The position numbers and the translations under genes are program-made. 64,000 nucleotides of DNA from Hyphomonadaceae bacterium (GTDB lineage: Bacteria > Pseudomonadota > Alphaproteobacteria > Caulobacterales > Aquidulcibacteraceae): contig JAIELK010000018.1 of the NCBI GenBank assembly GCA_019753175.1, positions 111,403 to 175,402 of the forward strand, read 5' to 3'. The notes under the pieces were generated by a model that saw only the letters and a list, made by a program, of their open reading frames with translations, ran no database searches and was not told the origin of the DNA. Positions 28,502-36,927 of the stretch are shown in pieces; positions within the stretch are counted from its first letter, which is position 1; the number at the start of each line of letters is the position of its first letter.

Positions 28502-29316
28502 TGGGAACCCTGCGCGTCACGATCCTGGGCTGTGGTTCGTCGGGCGGCGTTCCGCGCGCGACGGGCGACTGGGGCGTTTGTGATCCCAAGGAGCCAAAGA
28601 ACCGGCGCACGCGCTGCGGGCTATTGTTGCAGCGCTGGCGTGGCGAGGCTGGTGGGCCAGAGCAGGCGACGACAGTTCTCATCGACACGCCCCCGGAGCT
28701 CCGCGAGCAGCTAGCTTCTGCGGGTCCGTCTCACCTCGACGCCGTTCTCATAAGCCACGACCACGCTGACCAGGTTGCTGGCTTTGATGACATTCGCGCC
28801 CACTTCATCAAGCAGAGGCGGGCGATTCCGACATGGATGGACGAACCGACCCGTCAGACGTTCATGCGGCGGTTCGACTATGCGTTCGAGAGCCAAAGCG
28901 GTTACCCCGCCATCGCTTGCGATGGAGGGCATCTGGCCGCGCTCGTCCCTACAGTTGTTGATGGACCGGGCGGCGCAATTGAAATCCTTCCGCTCGAACA
29001 AGATCACGGGTTCTCAAAGTCTCTCGGATTTCGCGTCGGACCCTTCGCCTACTCCAATGACGTTGTCGCCCTGCCCAAGGGAACCTGGGATCATCTCGGC
29101 GGCCTCACGCTTTGGATTGTTGATGCGCTTCGGGACAAACCGCATCCGACCCATGCCCACGTAGGCAAAGTCCTGGAATGGATTTCGCGCCTGCAACCGC
29201 GCCAGGCCGTGCTGACCAACATGCACATCGACCTCGACTACCAGTCGCTCAAAGCGAGACTGCCTTTGGGGGTCGAGCCAGCCTATGATGGCTGGAGCGC
29301 GGACCTGTCGCTGTGA
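28501..29316 (+). CDS. Metallo-beta-lactamase-fold hydrolase (PhnP-like)
   Basis: 271 residues. VTILGCGSSGGVPRATGDWG and NRRTRCGLLLQ resemble PhnP-type phosphodiesterases, and the metal motif HxHxDH is present as ISHDHADQVAGFDD. The C-terminus TNMHIDLDYQSLKARLP contains the final His ligand. PhnP opens a cyclic phosphate of phosphonate breakdown, but no phn genes are nearby, so the substrate is unknown. The arrangement tatD-MBL hydrolase is widespread in alphaproteobacteria. A shared TGATG junction couples it to tatD. Confidence 0.88.
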   Translation: MGTLRVTILGCGSSGGVPRATGDWGVCDPKEPKNRRTRCGLLLQRWRGEAGGPEQATTVLIDTPPELREQLASAGPSHLDAVLISHDHADQVAGFDDIRAHFIKQRRAIPTWMDEPTRQTFMRRFDYAFESQSGYPAIACDGGHLAALVPTVVDGPGGAIEILPLEQDHGFSKSLGFRVGPFAYSNDVVALPKGTWDHLGGLTLWIVDALRDKPHPTHAHVGKVLEWISRLQPRQAVLTNMHIDLDYQSLKARLPLGVEPAYDGWSADLSL

Positions 29317-30200
29317 GTCGCGTCATTGCTCATAATCTATCTTATGCGAGAATGCGCATGTCCGGGCAACAAGCTGGCGATAAAGGCAAAATCGATGGTC
29401 AGTCCGATCGCAACAGCGCTGCGATACAGGCCGTGATCGAAGTGATGGCGCGCCTGCGCGATCCGGCACGCGGGTGCCCCTGGGACCTCGAGCAGGATTT
29501 CGCCACCATCGCGCCTTATACAATCGAGGAGGCGTATGAGGTCGCAGACGCGATCGAGAGAAACGATCTGTCTGGCCTCAAGGAAGAGTTGGGTGACCTG
29601 CTCTTTCAGGTGGTGTTCCATGCGCGGATGGCGGCGGAGCGCGGCGCGTTCGACTTTGCCGATGTCGCGGATGGGCTCGCGGCAAAGATGATTTCTCGTC
29701 ATCCGCATGTCTTTGGCGATGGAGAAGAACGGACCGCTGCGGAACAGACGCGCGCGTGGGACGCCCTCAAAGCGAAAGAGCGCGCAGCTAAGCGTCCCGA
29801 CGCATCCCTGCTCGACGATGTGCCGATGGCCCTGCCCGCCTTGATGCGTGCCGAGAAGCTCACCAAACGCGCCGCACGCATCAACTTTGATTGGCCGACC
29901 GCAGATGAGGTGCTGGCGAAGCTGGACGAGGAGCTACGCGAGCTCAATGAGGCGCGGGCGAGCGGCGACCAAGCGGCCTTGGCGGAAGAGATCGGAGACA
30001 TCCTGTTTGTGCTGGCGAATCTCGCCCGCAAGCTTGAAGTCGACCCGGAAGATGCGCTGAGGCGCGCCAATGCCAAGTTCACGAGTCGCTTCCAGTACAT
30101 TGAGCGGCGCTTGACCGAGCGCGGAGCCGAGGGAAGTCAGCCCCTGGAAGAACTGGAGACGCTTTGGGTCGAGGCGAAGCGTGCCGAGCGGACCCGTTAA
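29313..30200 (+). CDS. mazG: MazG nucleoside triphosphate pyrophosphohydrolase
   Basis: 295 residues from a GTG overlapping the previous stop (GTGA); ATGs at 29352 or 29358 are alternative starts. Two MazG domains are visible. The first (RLRDPARGCPWDLEQDF, YTIEEAYEVADAI, LKEELGDLLFQVVFHARMA) holds the EExxE/D metal cluster. The second repeats it as LDEELRELNEARA and EEIGDILFVLANLARKL. It hydrolyses NTPs to NMPs and cleans damaged nucleotides. Confidence 0.93.
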   Translation: MSRVIAHNLSYARMRMSGQQAGDKGKIDGQSDRNSAAIQAVIEVMARLRDPARGCPWDLEQDFATIAPYTIEEAYEVADAIERNDLSGLKEELGDLLFQVVFHARMAAERGAFDFADVADGLAAKMISRHPHVFGDGEERTAAEQTRAWDALKAKERAAKRPDASLLDDVPMALPALMRAEKLTKRAARINFDWPTADEVLAKLDEELRELNEARASGDQAALAEEIGDILFVLANLARKLEVDPEDALRRANAKFTSRFQYIERRLTERGAEGSQPLEELETLWVEAKRAERTR

Positions 30201-30262
30201 CCGGTCCGCGCAACGGCGGCTTAATCGGCCCGTGCCATGCTGCGTCGGCAAGTAGGGCCACC

Positions 30263-30658
30263 ATGTCCACGATCGTGACCAATACAACCCGGACCGTCTC
30301 GGACCATTTCGAACCGGAACCGGCGCTTGAGCCCGCCGAACAACGCAGGCTGCGCGGACACCTCGAGCAGATCGACTACGCGGCCTACGCAGCAAATCGC
30401 GAAGTGCTCTCTCACGCCTTGGGACGGATAAACCTGGCGACCTTCGAACGACTGGCGGTCGCTGCGGCGCATGCACGGGCTAAGTGGGTCGAAACCGCCG
30501 TTGCGGCGTCTCAAACCTCTCCGCACCTATCGGCGCAGCAAACGGCTCAGCTCGCCGCGCTCCGGTCCTCCTACGAAGAACTCGCTGGCGCTTACGAGGC
30601 GCTCCGCCGTTTGGTTGCGCGAGGCTACGTCTCGTACCAACCGACCACGCGCGACTAG
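30263..30658 (+). CDS. Conserved-looking hypothetical protein, helical
   Basis: 131 residues, not recognised. It has a short acidic N-terminus and then predominantly alpha-helical, alanine-rich sequence (about 25-120) with no signal peptide, membrane segment or cysteine. Coding is supported by the ATG with a GTAGGG-like site, the fit between mazG and the converging LD-carboxypeptidase gene (4-bp overlap of stops), and protein-like composition. No function is assigned. Confidence 0.7.
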   Translation: MSTIVTNTTRTVSDHFEPEPALEPAEQRRLRGHLEQIDYAAYAANREVLSHALGRINLATFERLAVAAAHARAKWVETAVAASQTSPHLSAQQTAQLAALRSSYEELAGAYEALRRLVARGYVSYQPTTRD

Positions 30659-31494
30659 CGCGCGAGACCGAACGGAACGATCTTGTTTTCGATGTCGTGG
30701 CCAATGTCGGCGCGGCCGAGATAGGCGATGCCAGCGCGAGCGCACCAGTACTTGACGATCCCCTCTTCATCCGCGCCGAAAGGTTTGTCGTTCTCGGCAA
30801 TATCGCTCAAACGGCCCAGCTTGATGCCCCTCACCTGCCTCATGCGCGCCGATGAGGTGATGTGAAACATCGCACGATCGATGCGGTAGAGATACTCGCC
30901 GACATCCTCAAGCATGAGCACATGGTCAGACAGATTGGGCTCGAGCGCCGTGCCCAGCACCGACGACAGCACCATGATATTGTAGGCCGCGTTTCGACCG
31001 TCGAACATCGCGCCAAGTTCGACACTCTCTGGCGAGCGATCGATGAGCCAAGAGAGCGCACGTTTCACCGCGGCTTCGCCGCCGGGTCGGATCATGTCGA
31101 TGGGCATGGGGCCGTGCGCGACCTGTCTGAAGCCCCGGCCATAAAGGGCGCCGAGCAACGCCCCCGCATCGGAGTAGCCGAGATAGGTCTTGCTCTTTGC
31201 CGTCTCGTTCAAAGCCTCCAGCGCCCGTTCGGCCATGCGACAAGCCCCATAGCCGCCACGCGCGAACCAGATCGCGTCAAAGCCAGGATCATTGGCCATG
31301 GACACGAACGATGCGGCGCGGGCGTCGTCGTCGCCAGCGAAGTGTCCGGCGGATAGGAAGCACTGCGGGTGGAAAACGATCTCTGGGGCGCGGTCCAGGA
31401 AACTGTCAGCGGTAAAGCGCGTCACACGCTCCGCGAGCTCCGGGTCGATCCGTGTGCCTGGAGCAACCACACCAATGCGCAGCGATGGGCCCAT
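30655..31494 (-). CDS. ldcA: LD-carboxypeptidase (S66 family, LdcA/MccF-like)
   Basis: 279 residues from the ATG with an AAGGAG site; 14 extra residues are possible from 31536. Family S66 triad: Ser108 in LGYSDAGALL, Glu196 in LMLEDVGEYLYRIDR and His266 in ADIGHDIENKIVPFG. The WFARGGYGACRM block is also typical. It removes the terminal D-Ala from murein tetrapeptides in the cytoplasm, a step of peptidoglycan recycling. It is divergent from a Mur ligase gene, which supports that role. A MccF-like self-immunity peptidase is the alternative. Confidence 0.88.
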   Translation of the reverse strand: MGPSLRIGVVAPGTRIDPELAERVTRFTADSFLDRAPEIVFHPQCFLSAGHFAGDDDARAASFVSMANDPGFDAIWFARGGYGACRMAERALEALNETAKSKTYLGYSDAGALLGALYGRGFRQVAHGPMPIDMIRPGGEAAVKRALSWLIDRSPESVELGAMFDGRNAAYNIMVLSSVLGTALEPNLSDHVLMLEDVGEYLYRIDRAMFHITSSARMRQVRGIKLGRLSDIAENDKPFGADEEGIVKYWCARAGIAYLGRADIGHDIENKIVPFGLAR

Positions 31495-31547
31495 GCTGCC
31501 CTGCTCTCCTTGCTGACTGGCGCCGTTTGTTCTCATAACCTCGGCCC

Positions 31548-32951
31548 ATGATTCCAGCCAAATCCTATTTTATGAGCGGCGTAGGGGGTTCAGGCATGCT
31601 GCCGCTGGCGCTGATCCTGCGCGCTCGCGGGTTCGAGGTCGCCGGCTCCGATCGCTCGCTGGATCAAGGCCGGCTCGGCGCCAAGTTTGACTATCTCAAG
31701 AGTCAGGGCGTCACCCTCTTCCCGCAGGATGGCTCCGGCGTCACGCGCGCGGACCAGATTCTGGTGCGCTCGGCAGCGGTGGAAGACACCGTTGGAGATG
31801 TTCTCGCCGCCAAGCGAGTCGGTGCACGCGACATCAAGCGGCCAGAGCTCCTTGCGGAACTCTTCAATGCAGCACGAGTGCGTATCGGCGTCGCTGGAAC
31901 CAGCGGCAAGTCGACCACGACCGCCATGATCGCCTGGATTCTCCACCGCGCAGGCCGCGATCCGACTGTTGTGAATGGGGCTGTGATGAAAAACTTCGCT
32001 GGCCCTGAGGCGCTGTTCGCCTCTGCGCTCGTGGGCGCTGGCGAGACTTTCGTCGCCGAAGTCGACGAAAGCGACGGCTCTATCGTGCACTACGCACCCA
32101 CCATCGCCATCGTCAACAACATTGCGCTTGATCACAAGAGCATGGACGAGTTGCGGACATTGTTCGCGGGATTTGTCGACCGCGCGGAGACGTCAGTCCT
32201 CAATCTCGACAATGAGGAGACGGCCGCGCTGGCGATGAAGACAAAGGGACGCACCATGACGTTTAGCATGCGGACGCCTCTTGCCGAACTCTTCGCTTAC
32301 GACGTGCAGCTGAACCCGACCAGCGTCAGTTTCCAAGTGGTTGAGCGTGCAAACGGGTCGAGAGCCAACGTTACTCTGAGCGTCACCGGCGAACACAACA
32401 TCGCCAATGCGCTGGCGGCGCTATGCGCGGTCCGCGCCCACGGTTTGTCGCTCGCCGAGGCCACGGCCGCGTTAACAGGCTTTGCTGGGACCGCTCGACG
32501 ATTGGAAGTGGTCGGCGAGACTGCGGGCGTGGCCGTCATCGATGACTTTGCTCACAACCCGGACAAGATCGCCGCCACGCTGAAGGCGCTACACGCTTTC
32601 CCAGGCAGGTTGCTGCTCCTCTTTCAGCCGCACGGTTATGGCCCGCTGAAGCTGATGCGCCAGCAGTTCGTGGACTGCTTCGCCGAGAACATGCGCGACG
32701 ATGATGTGCTGCTAATGCCCGATCCCGTCTACTTCGGCGGAACGGTCGAGCGCTCCGTGACCAGTGAAGACATCGTCCGCGCCGTCCGTTCCCGGGGCCT
32801 GAACGCCGTGGCCTTCGCGGAGAGAGACGCTTGCGGAGACAAATTGCTTGAACTAGCGGAACCCGGAGATCGCATCGTCGTGATGGGCGCGCGCGACGAT
32901 ACGCTGAGCGTGTTCGCAAGCGAGCTGATCGAGCGCCTTCGCGCGCGCTAA
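31548..32951 (+). CDS. Mur ligase family protein, MurC/Mpl-like
   Basis: 467 residues. An N-terminal UDP-binding Rossmann domain ([20 protein letters not shown]), the ATP loop GTSGKST at 117-123, the [12 protein letters not shown] and [13 protein letters not shown] motifs, and the C-terminal [15 protein letters not shown] and [11 protein letters not shown] segments place it with MurC/Mpl. It is more divergent than a dcw-cluster MurC: HN replaces the HH of MurC. No other mur genes flank it. Next to the LD-carboxypeptidase, a recycling ligase that joins tripeptide to UDP-MurNAc (Mpl role) is the best inference, but a second MurC-like activity is possible. Confidence 0.82.
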   Translation: MIPAKSYFMSGVGGSGMLPLALILRARGFEVAGSDRSLDQGRLGAKFDYLKSQGVTLFPQDGSGVTRADQILVRSAAVEDTVGDVLAAKRVGARDIKRPELLAELFNAARVRIGVAGTSGKSTTTAMIAWILHRAGRDPTVVNGAVMKNFAGPEALFASALVGAGETFVAEVDESDGSIVHYAPTIAIVNNIALDHKSMDELRTLFAGFVDRAETSVLNLDNEETAALAMKTKGRTMTFSMRTPLAELFAYDVQLNPTSVSFQVVERANGSRANVTLSVTGEHNIANALAALCAVRAHGLSLAEATAALTGFAGTARRLEVVGETAGVAVIDDFAHNPDKIAATLKALHAFPGRLLLLFQPHGYGPLKLMRQQFVDCFAENMRDDDVLLMPDPVYFGGTVERSVTSEDIVRAVRSRGLNAVAFAERDACGDKLLELAEPGDRIVVMGARDDTLSVFASELIERLRAR

Positions 32952-34274
32952 CTACTCGGCCGCCTGCTTCTTCGGCTGATCCGGCAGCGGCTCTAGCGGA
33001 GCAAAGCGGGCCGCATCTTCGATGAGCAATTCGGCTCGCAAGCTGATGTTGCCGTCGTCATCGGTGGTTTCGTTCAAGATGCGTCCCGCGGCGGCGATTT
33101 GCGCACGAAGCTTGCCTTGATCGGGTGAAAGAGTGAGCGAAATCGTACGAGTCGCGCTGAATGCTGCGCGGTCTATCGCCGTGAGCAAGGTATCTACCCC
33201 CTCTCCTGTGATGGCGGAAATGGCGACAGGCGGCAATGCGCTGCTCGAACCCTCCTCGGCCGCCGTCGTCCGACGCAGGCGCGCACCGCGCGTGGCGTCG
33301 TCGAGCTGATCAATTTTGTTCCAGACTTCGAGCACTGGGGGCGACTTGCCGTCCGCCTCTTTCGAGAGCTGCGCCAGCACGTTCAATACATCGACGCGCT
33401 GCTGATCGGTTTCGACATGCGCAATGTCGCGCACGTGCAGCAGCAGATCAGCCTCGGTCACTGCTTCCAGCGTCGCGCGAAACGCAGCGACCAATTCGGT
33501 CGGCAAGTCCGAAATGAAGCCCACCGTATCACTCATGATCACGGCGCGGCCGCTCGGCAATTTCACTTGACGGGCAGTTGGGTCGAGCGTCGCAAACAGC
33601 ATGTCCTTGGCCAGAACGCCCGCGCGGGTCAGACGATTGAACAGCGTCGACTTGCCGGCGTTGGTGTAACCAACAAGGACCACTGCAGGCAGCCCCGCGC
33701 GCGCACGGGCGCGTCGTTGAAGCCCTCGGGTGCGCCGGACTTCTTCCAACTCTCGCTTGAGCTTGACGATGCGGTCCGCAATCAGCCGTCGGTCCAATTC
33801 GATCTGGGTTTCACCGGGCCCGCCGGTCTTGCCCAATCCGCCACGCTGACGCTCAAGGTGCGTCCAGGTGCGCACGAGGCGTGACCGCTCGTATTGCTGC
33901 CGAGCTAGCTCGACCTGCAGCTTGCCTTCCTTGGTCCGCGCGCGCAGACCAAAAATTTCCAGGATGAGTCCTGTTCGATCAATGACTTTGGCGCCCACGT
34001 CCTGTTCGAGATTGCGCTGTTGGACCGGCGACAGCGCAGCGTCGACGACTATGACGCCGACGCCGAGCGCCTCCACTTGCTGCTTCAATCGCTCGACCCG
34101 TCCGGCGCCTAGGTAAGTGCGAGGCGAGATTTGCCGTAACGGCGCCGCCTCGGCGCTCGCTACATCAAGTTCAAGCGCTTGCGCGAGGCCAACAGCCTCC
34201 AGAAGCCGTGCTTCCCCATCCCTGGCGCTATCCTGGGCGCTCGCCATTGGTCTGAGGACGATAGCGCGGTTCAT
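32952..34274 (-). CDS. hflX: HflX, ribosome-associated GTPase
   Basis: 440 residues from the ATG giving MNRAIVLRPMASAQDSARDG; an ATG at 34307 overlapping hfq is possible. The N-terminal HflX domain (SPRTYLGAGRVERLKQQVEA, QRNLEQDVGAKVIDRTGLIL) and the signature GGLGKTGGPGETQIELDRR are followed by the G domain with GYTNAGKST at about 202-210, DTVGFISDLP and NKIDQLD. HflX splits stalled 70S ribosomes under heat stress. Like the E. coli hfq-hflX pair, it directly follows hfq. Confidence 0.95.
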   Translation of the reverse strand: MNRAIVLRPMASAQDSARDGEARLLEAVGLAQALELDVASAEAAPLRQISPRTYLGAGRVERLKQQVEALGVGVIVVDAALSPVQQRNLEQDVGAKVIDRTGLILEIFGLRARTKEGKLQVELARQQYERSRLVRTWTHLERQRGGLGKTGGPGETQIELDRRLIADRIVKLKRELEEVRRTRGLQRRARARAGLPAVVLVGYTNAGKSTLFNRLTRAGVLAKDMLFATLDPTARQVKLPSGRAVIMSDTVGFISDLPTELVAAFRATLEAVTEADLLLHVRDIAHVETDQQRVDVLNVLAQLSKEADGKSPPVLEVWNKIDQLDDATRGARLRRTTAAEEGSSSALPPVAISAITGEGVDTLLTAIDRAAFSATRTISLTLSPDQGKLRAQIAAAGRILNETTDDDGNISLRAELLIEDAARFAPLEPLPDQPKKQAAE

Positions 34275-34290
34275 GCGGAGAATTGGCGCG

Positions 34291-34542
34291 TCAGCCGTCG
34301 GCTTCATCTGCCGCCTTATCGATTTCGTGCAGTTGGACAGGAGCACCCGGCATGATCGTAGAAATGGCGTGCTTGTAGACAAGCTGCACCTGACCTTCGC
34401 GGCGCAGCAGCACACAGAAATTGTCGAACCAGGTGACGACGCCCTGAAGCTTCACGCCGTTCACGAGAAAGATCGTGAGCGGCGTCTTCGCCTTGCGCAC
34501 AGCATTTAGGAAGGTGTCCTGAAGGTTCTGCTTCTTATCCAT
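34291..34542 (-). CDS. hfq: RNA chaperone Hfq
   Basis: 83 residues. Sm1 motif region [20 protein letters not shown] and [20 protein letters not shown], Sm2 motif [13 protein letters not shown]. The C-terminal tail is short, as in other alphaproteobacteria. Hfq hexamers anneal small RNAs with mRNAs. It sits upstream of hflX and downstream of a 47-bp tandem repeat that could carry terminator or leader function. Confidence 0.97.
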   Translation of the reverse strand: MDKKQNLQDTFLNAVRKAKTPLTIFLVNGVKLQGVVTWFDNFCVLLRREGQVQLVYKHAISTIMPGAPVQLHEIDKAADEADG

Positions 34543-34578
34543 GATTAGCCCGTTCGTTCTTCACGCCGCGTCGTCGAT

Positions 34579-34672
34579 GCGCGACTTTGAACCAGCTATA
34601 AGCTGGCAGGCGCACGGCGCCAACCGCGCGACTTTGAACCAGCTATAAGCTGGCAGGCGCACGGCGCCAACC
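34579..34672. repeat. Two exact tandem copies of a 47-bp hairpin-rich unit
   Basis: Copy one (34579-34625) and copy two (34626-34672) appear identical, followed by a few more matching bases (GCGCG). Each unit holds two perfect inverted repeats: CCAGCT-ATA-AGCTGG (34592-34606 and 34639-34653) and GGCGC-ACG-GCGCC (34609-34621 and 34656-34668). It lies between the dat stop codon and the hfq start, so on the minus strand it would end the ntrYX-dat transcript or form the hfq leader. No T-tract follows. Confidence 0.9.
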
Positions 34673-34679
34673 GCGCGCC

Positions 34680-35534
34680 TTAGGTGAAGCCTGATTTCAG
34701 ATAAGCGTCACGCAGCGCCTTCGTCACTGGGCCGGGCTTGCCATCGCCCACAGGTTTTCCGTCGATCGCGATCACAGGCACCACGGGACTTGCCGCGCCC
34801 GTAATGAATGCCTCGCGCGCCGCGATTGCCTCTGCAAGGCTGAACGGCGCTTCCACGACCGTGAGCTGGCGCTCTTGAGCCAGCTTCATCAAAACCACCC
34901 GCGTGACCCCATGCAGGATGTCATTGGAGAGCTGACGCGTCTTGAGCGCTCCGCTCTTGTCGACGATCCATGCGTTTGATGCGGCTCCTTCGGTGATGAA
35001 GCCTTCGCCGTCCACAAACCAGGCCTCGGCGGCGCCCGCCTCCTTGGCGCTCTGCCGCGCGAGCACATTGGGCAACAGGTTGACCGACTTGATGTCACGT
35101 CGCAACCATCGAATTTCGGGCGTTGTTATCACTCGAATCCCGGTCGCAAGGCGCTTGGCGAGTGTCGACTGATCGAGGTTCTTGGCGGTCACCACAAGCG
35201 TCGCGGGCACGGGCGGTGACGGAAACGCGTGGTCTCTCGGCGCAACGCCACGGCTGATCTGGAGGTAGACAATGCCGTCGTGCACGCGGTTTCGACGCAC
35301 AACTTCCCTCAAGATCACCGCCAAAGACCGATTACTCAGAGCGATCGCGATACGCAGCTCAGTCAAGGATCGCAGCAATCGCTGCATGTGACCGTCGTGG
35401 TCGGCTAACCGGCCGCCCCTGACAGGCCAGACCTCATAGATCGCGTCGCCGAACTGGAAACCGCGGTCTTGGATCGAAACCGTGGCCGCGTTGAGAGACC
35501 GGTAAGCGCCATTGACATAGGCGACGGCGCTCAT
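34680..35534 (-). CDS. dat: D-amino-acid transaminase (class IV PLP aminotransferase)
   Basis: 284 residues. The N-terminus AYVNGAYRSLNAATVSIQDR and RGFQFGDAIYEVWPVRGG, the catalytic Lys149 in RRDIKSVNLLPNVLARQ, the SNAWIV and HGVTR motifs match D-alanine aminotransferases rather than branched-chain transaminases. It interconverts D-amino acids and 2-oxoacids, possibly supplying D-Glu or D-Ala for the wall. It overlaps the ntrX stop by 4 nt, so it is the third gene of an ntrY-ntrX-dat operon, an arrangement familiar from alphaproteobacteria. Confidence 0.92.
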   Translation of the reverse strand: MSAVAYVNGAYRSLNAATVSIQDRGFQFGDAIYEVWPVRGGRLADHDGHMQRLLRSLTELRIAIALSNRSLAVILREVVRRNRVHDGIVYLQISRGVAPRDHAFPSPPVPATLVVTAKNLDQSTLAKRLATGIRVITTPEIRWLRRDIKSVNLLPNVLARQSAKEAGAAEAWFVDGEGFITEGAASNAWIVDKSGALKTRQLSNDILHGVTRVVLMKLAQERQLTVVEAPFSLAEAIAAREAFITGAASPVVPVIAIDGKPVGDGKPGPVTKALRDAYLKSGFT

Positions 35535-36925
35535 TCGACGTCGTGACCAAGGCGGCCGGGCGCTTCCACGCCAAGCGATTTCAGCTTCCGGTGCAACGCC
35601 GAACGCTCCATGCCGATGAAGGCGGCGGTGCGCGAGATGTTACCGCCGAACCGCGTGATCTGGACGTTGAGGTATTCGCGTTCGAACCGCTCGCGAGCGT
35701 CCCTCAAAGGAAGGCCGATGACCTGTTGGAGGCCGTCGTGTTTCGCTGCGCCCGCTGATGGCCAAGCGTCGGGGGGAAGCGTGTCGACGGTGACCGGTGT
35801 GTTGGGATCCCCCGTCGCCAAGATAAGGATGCGCTCGATGACGTTGCGCAATTGCCGAACATTACCGGGCCAATCGGCAGCCTGCAGCGCGGCGAGTGCG
35901 TCCTCGCCGATCTGCCGCGCAGGCACGCCAGACATGCCGGCAAGCCTGCCAACGAAGTAGCCCGCGAGCTCCGGAATATCTTCGCGCCGCTCGGATAGCC
36001 CTGGCGCACGCAACGGCACGACATTCAGCCGGTGATACAGATCCTCGCGGAAGCGTTGTTGCGAAATGTCATCGGCCAAGTCGCGCGAGGCGGATGAGAC
36101 AACGCGCACGTTGACCTGCACGTCGGTATCGCCCCCGAGCCGGCGAAAACGCTGGTCCACGAGCACCCGCAAGATCTTCGATTGTGTTTCGAGCGGCATG
36201 TCGCCTACTTCGTCAAGGAACAGCGTGCCGCCATGCGCCTGTTCGAACACGCCGATCTTGCGCGGCCGCCCGTCAGCCCCCTCTTCACCAAACAGCTCGC
36301 TTTCCATGCGCTCCGGCGCGATGGAGGCGGCGTTGATCGCCACGAACGCGCCTGAAGCGCGGGGGCTCTTCTGGTGCAGCAGCCGCGCAACCAACTCTTT
36401 GCCAGAGCCTGCGGGGCCGGTCACCAGAACGCGTGAATTTGTCTGCGCCACCCGATCGATCGCGTTGCGCAGCGTCGCCATCGCGGGGGATGAACCGATC
36501 AGTTCGTCACTCGCGACCGATCGCGCCTTCAACTCCACGTTTTCCCGCTTCAAGCGAGCCGCTTCCAGCGCCCGCCGTACGACCAGAGTGATGCGCTCGG
36601 CCGTGAACGGCTTTTCCACGAAGTCGTATGCGCCCTTGCGTATAGCGGCGACCGCAGTCTCGATCGTGCCATGCCCTGAAATGACGACTACCGGCAAATC
36701 CGGATCGATTTCCTTGAAAAGGGACAATAGCTCGAGCCCATCAATCCGGCTGCCTTGAAGCCAGATATCGAGAACGACAAGCGAAGGCGTGCGCTTGCGC
36801 AGAGCGTCAATGGCTTCGTCGCTGTCGCGCGCAGTGCGTACATGTGCGCCTTCGTCCTCCAGGATGCCAGACACGAGGTCGCGGATGTCGGCCTCGTCAT
36901 CGATCACGAGAATGTCTTGGGCCAT
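35531..36925 (-). CDS. ntrX: NtrX, sigma-54-family response regulator without a GAFTGA motif
   Basis: 464 residues. The receiver domain has acidic residues DDE at about 9-11, phospho-Asp53 (VVLDIWLQ) and Lys in VEKPF. The AAA+ domain has Walker A GPAGSGKE at about 170-177 and Walker B TLFLDEVGD. A C-terminal Fis-type helix-turn-helix follows (RFGGNISRTAAFIGMERSAL). Where sigma-54 activators carry GAFTGA, the sequence reads ELFGEEGADGRPRKIGVFEQ, so the sigma-54 contact loop is missing. The ATG at 36925 is chosen; a GTG at 36931 overlapping the ntrY stop is possible. Confidence 0.94.
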   Translation of the reverse strand: MAQDILVIDDEADIRDLVSGILEDEGAHVRTARDSDEAIDALRKRTPSLVVLDIWLQGSRIDGLELLSLFKEIDPDLPVVVISGHGTIETAVAAIRKGAYDFVEKPFTAERITLVVRRALEAARLKRENVELKARSVASDELIGSSPAMATLRNAIDRVAQTNSRVLVTGPAGSGKELVARLLHQKSPRASGAFVAINAASIAPERMESELFGEEGADGRPRKIGVFEQAHGGTLFLDEVGDMPLETQSKILRVLVDQRFRRLGGDTDVQVNVRVVSSASRDLADDISQQRFREDLYHRLNVVPLRAPGLSERREDIPELAGYFVGRLAGMSGVPARQIGEDALAALQAADWPGNVRQLRNVIERILILATGDPNTPVTVDTLPPDAWPSAGAAKHDGLQQVIGLPLRDARERFEREYLNVQITRFGGNISRTAAFIGMERSALHRKLKSLGVEAPGRLGHDVE

Positions 36926-36927
36926 CT

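Noticed and set aside
34579..34672. CRISPR-like repeat
   Set aside because: Only two directly abutting copies, no spacers, no cas genes.
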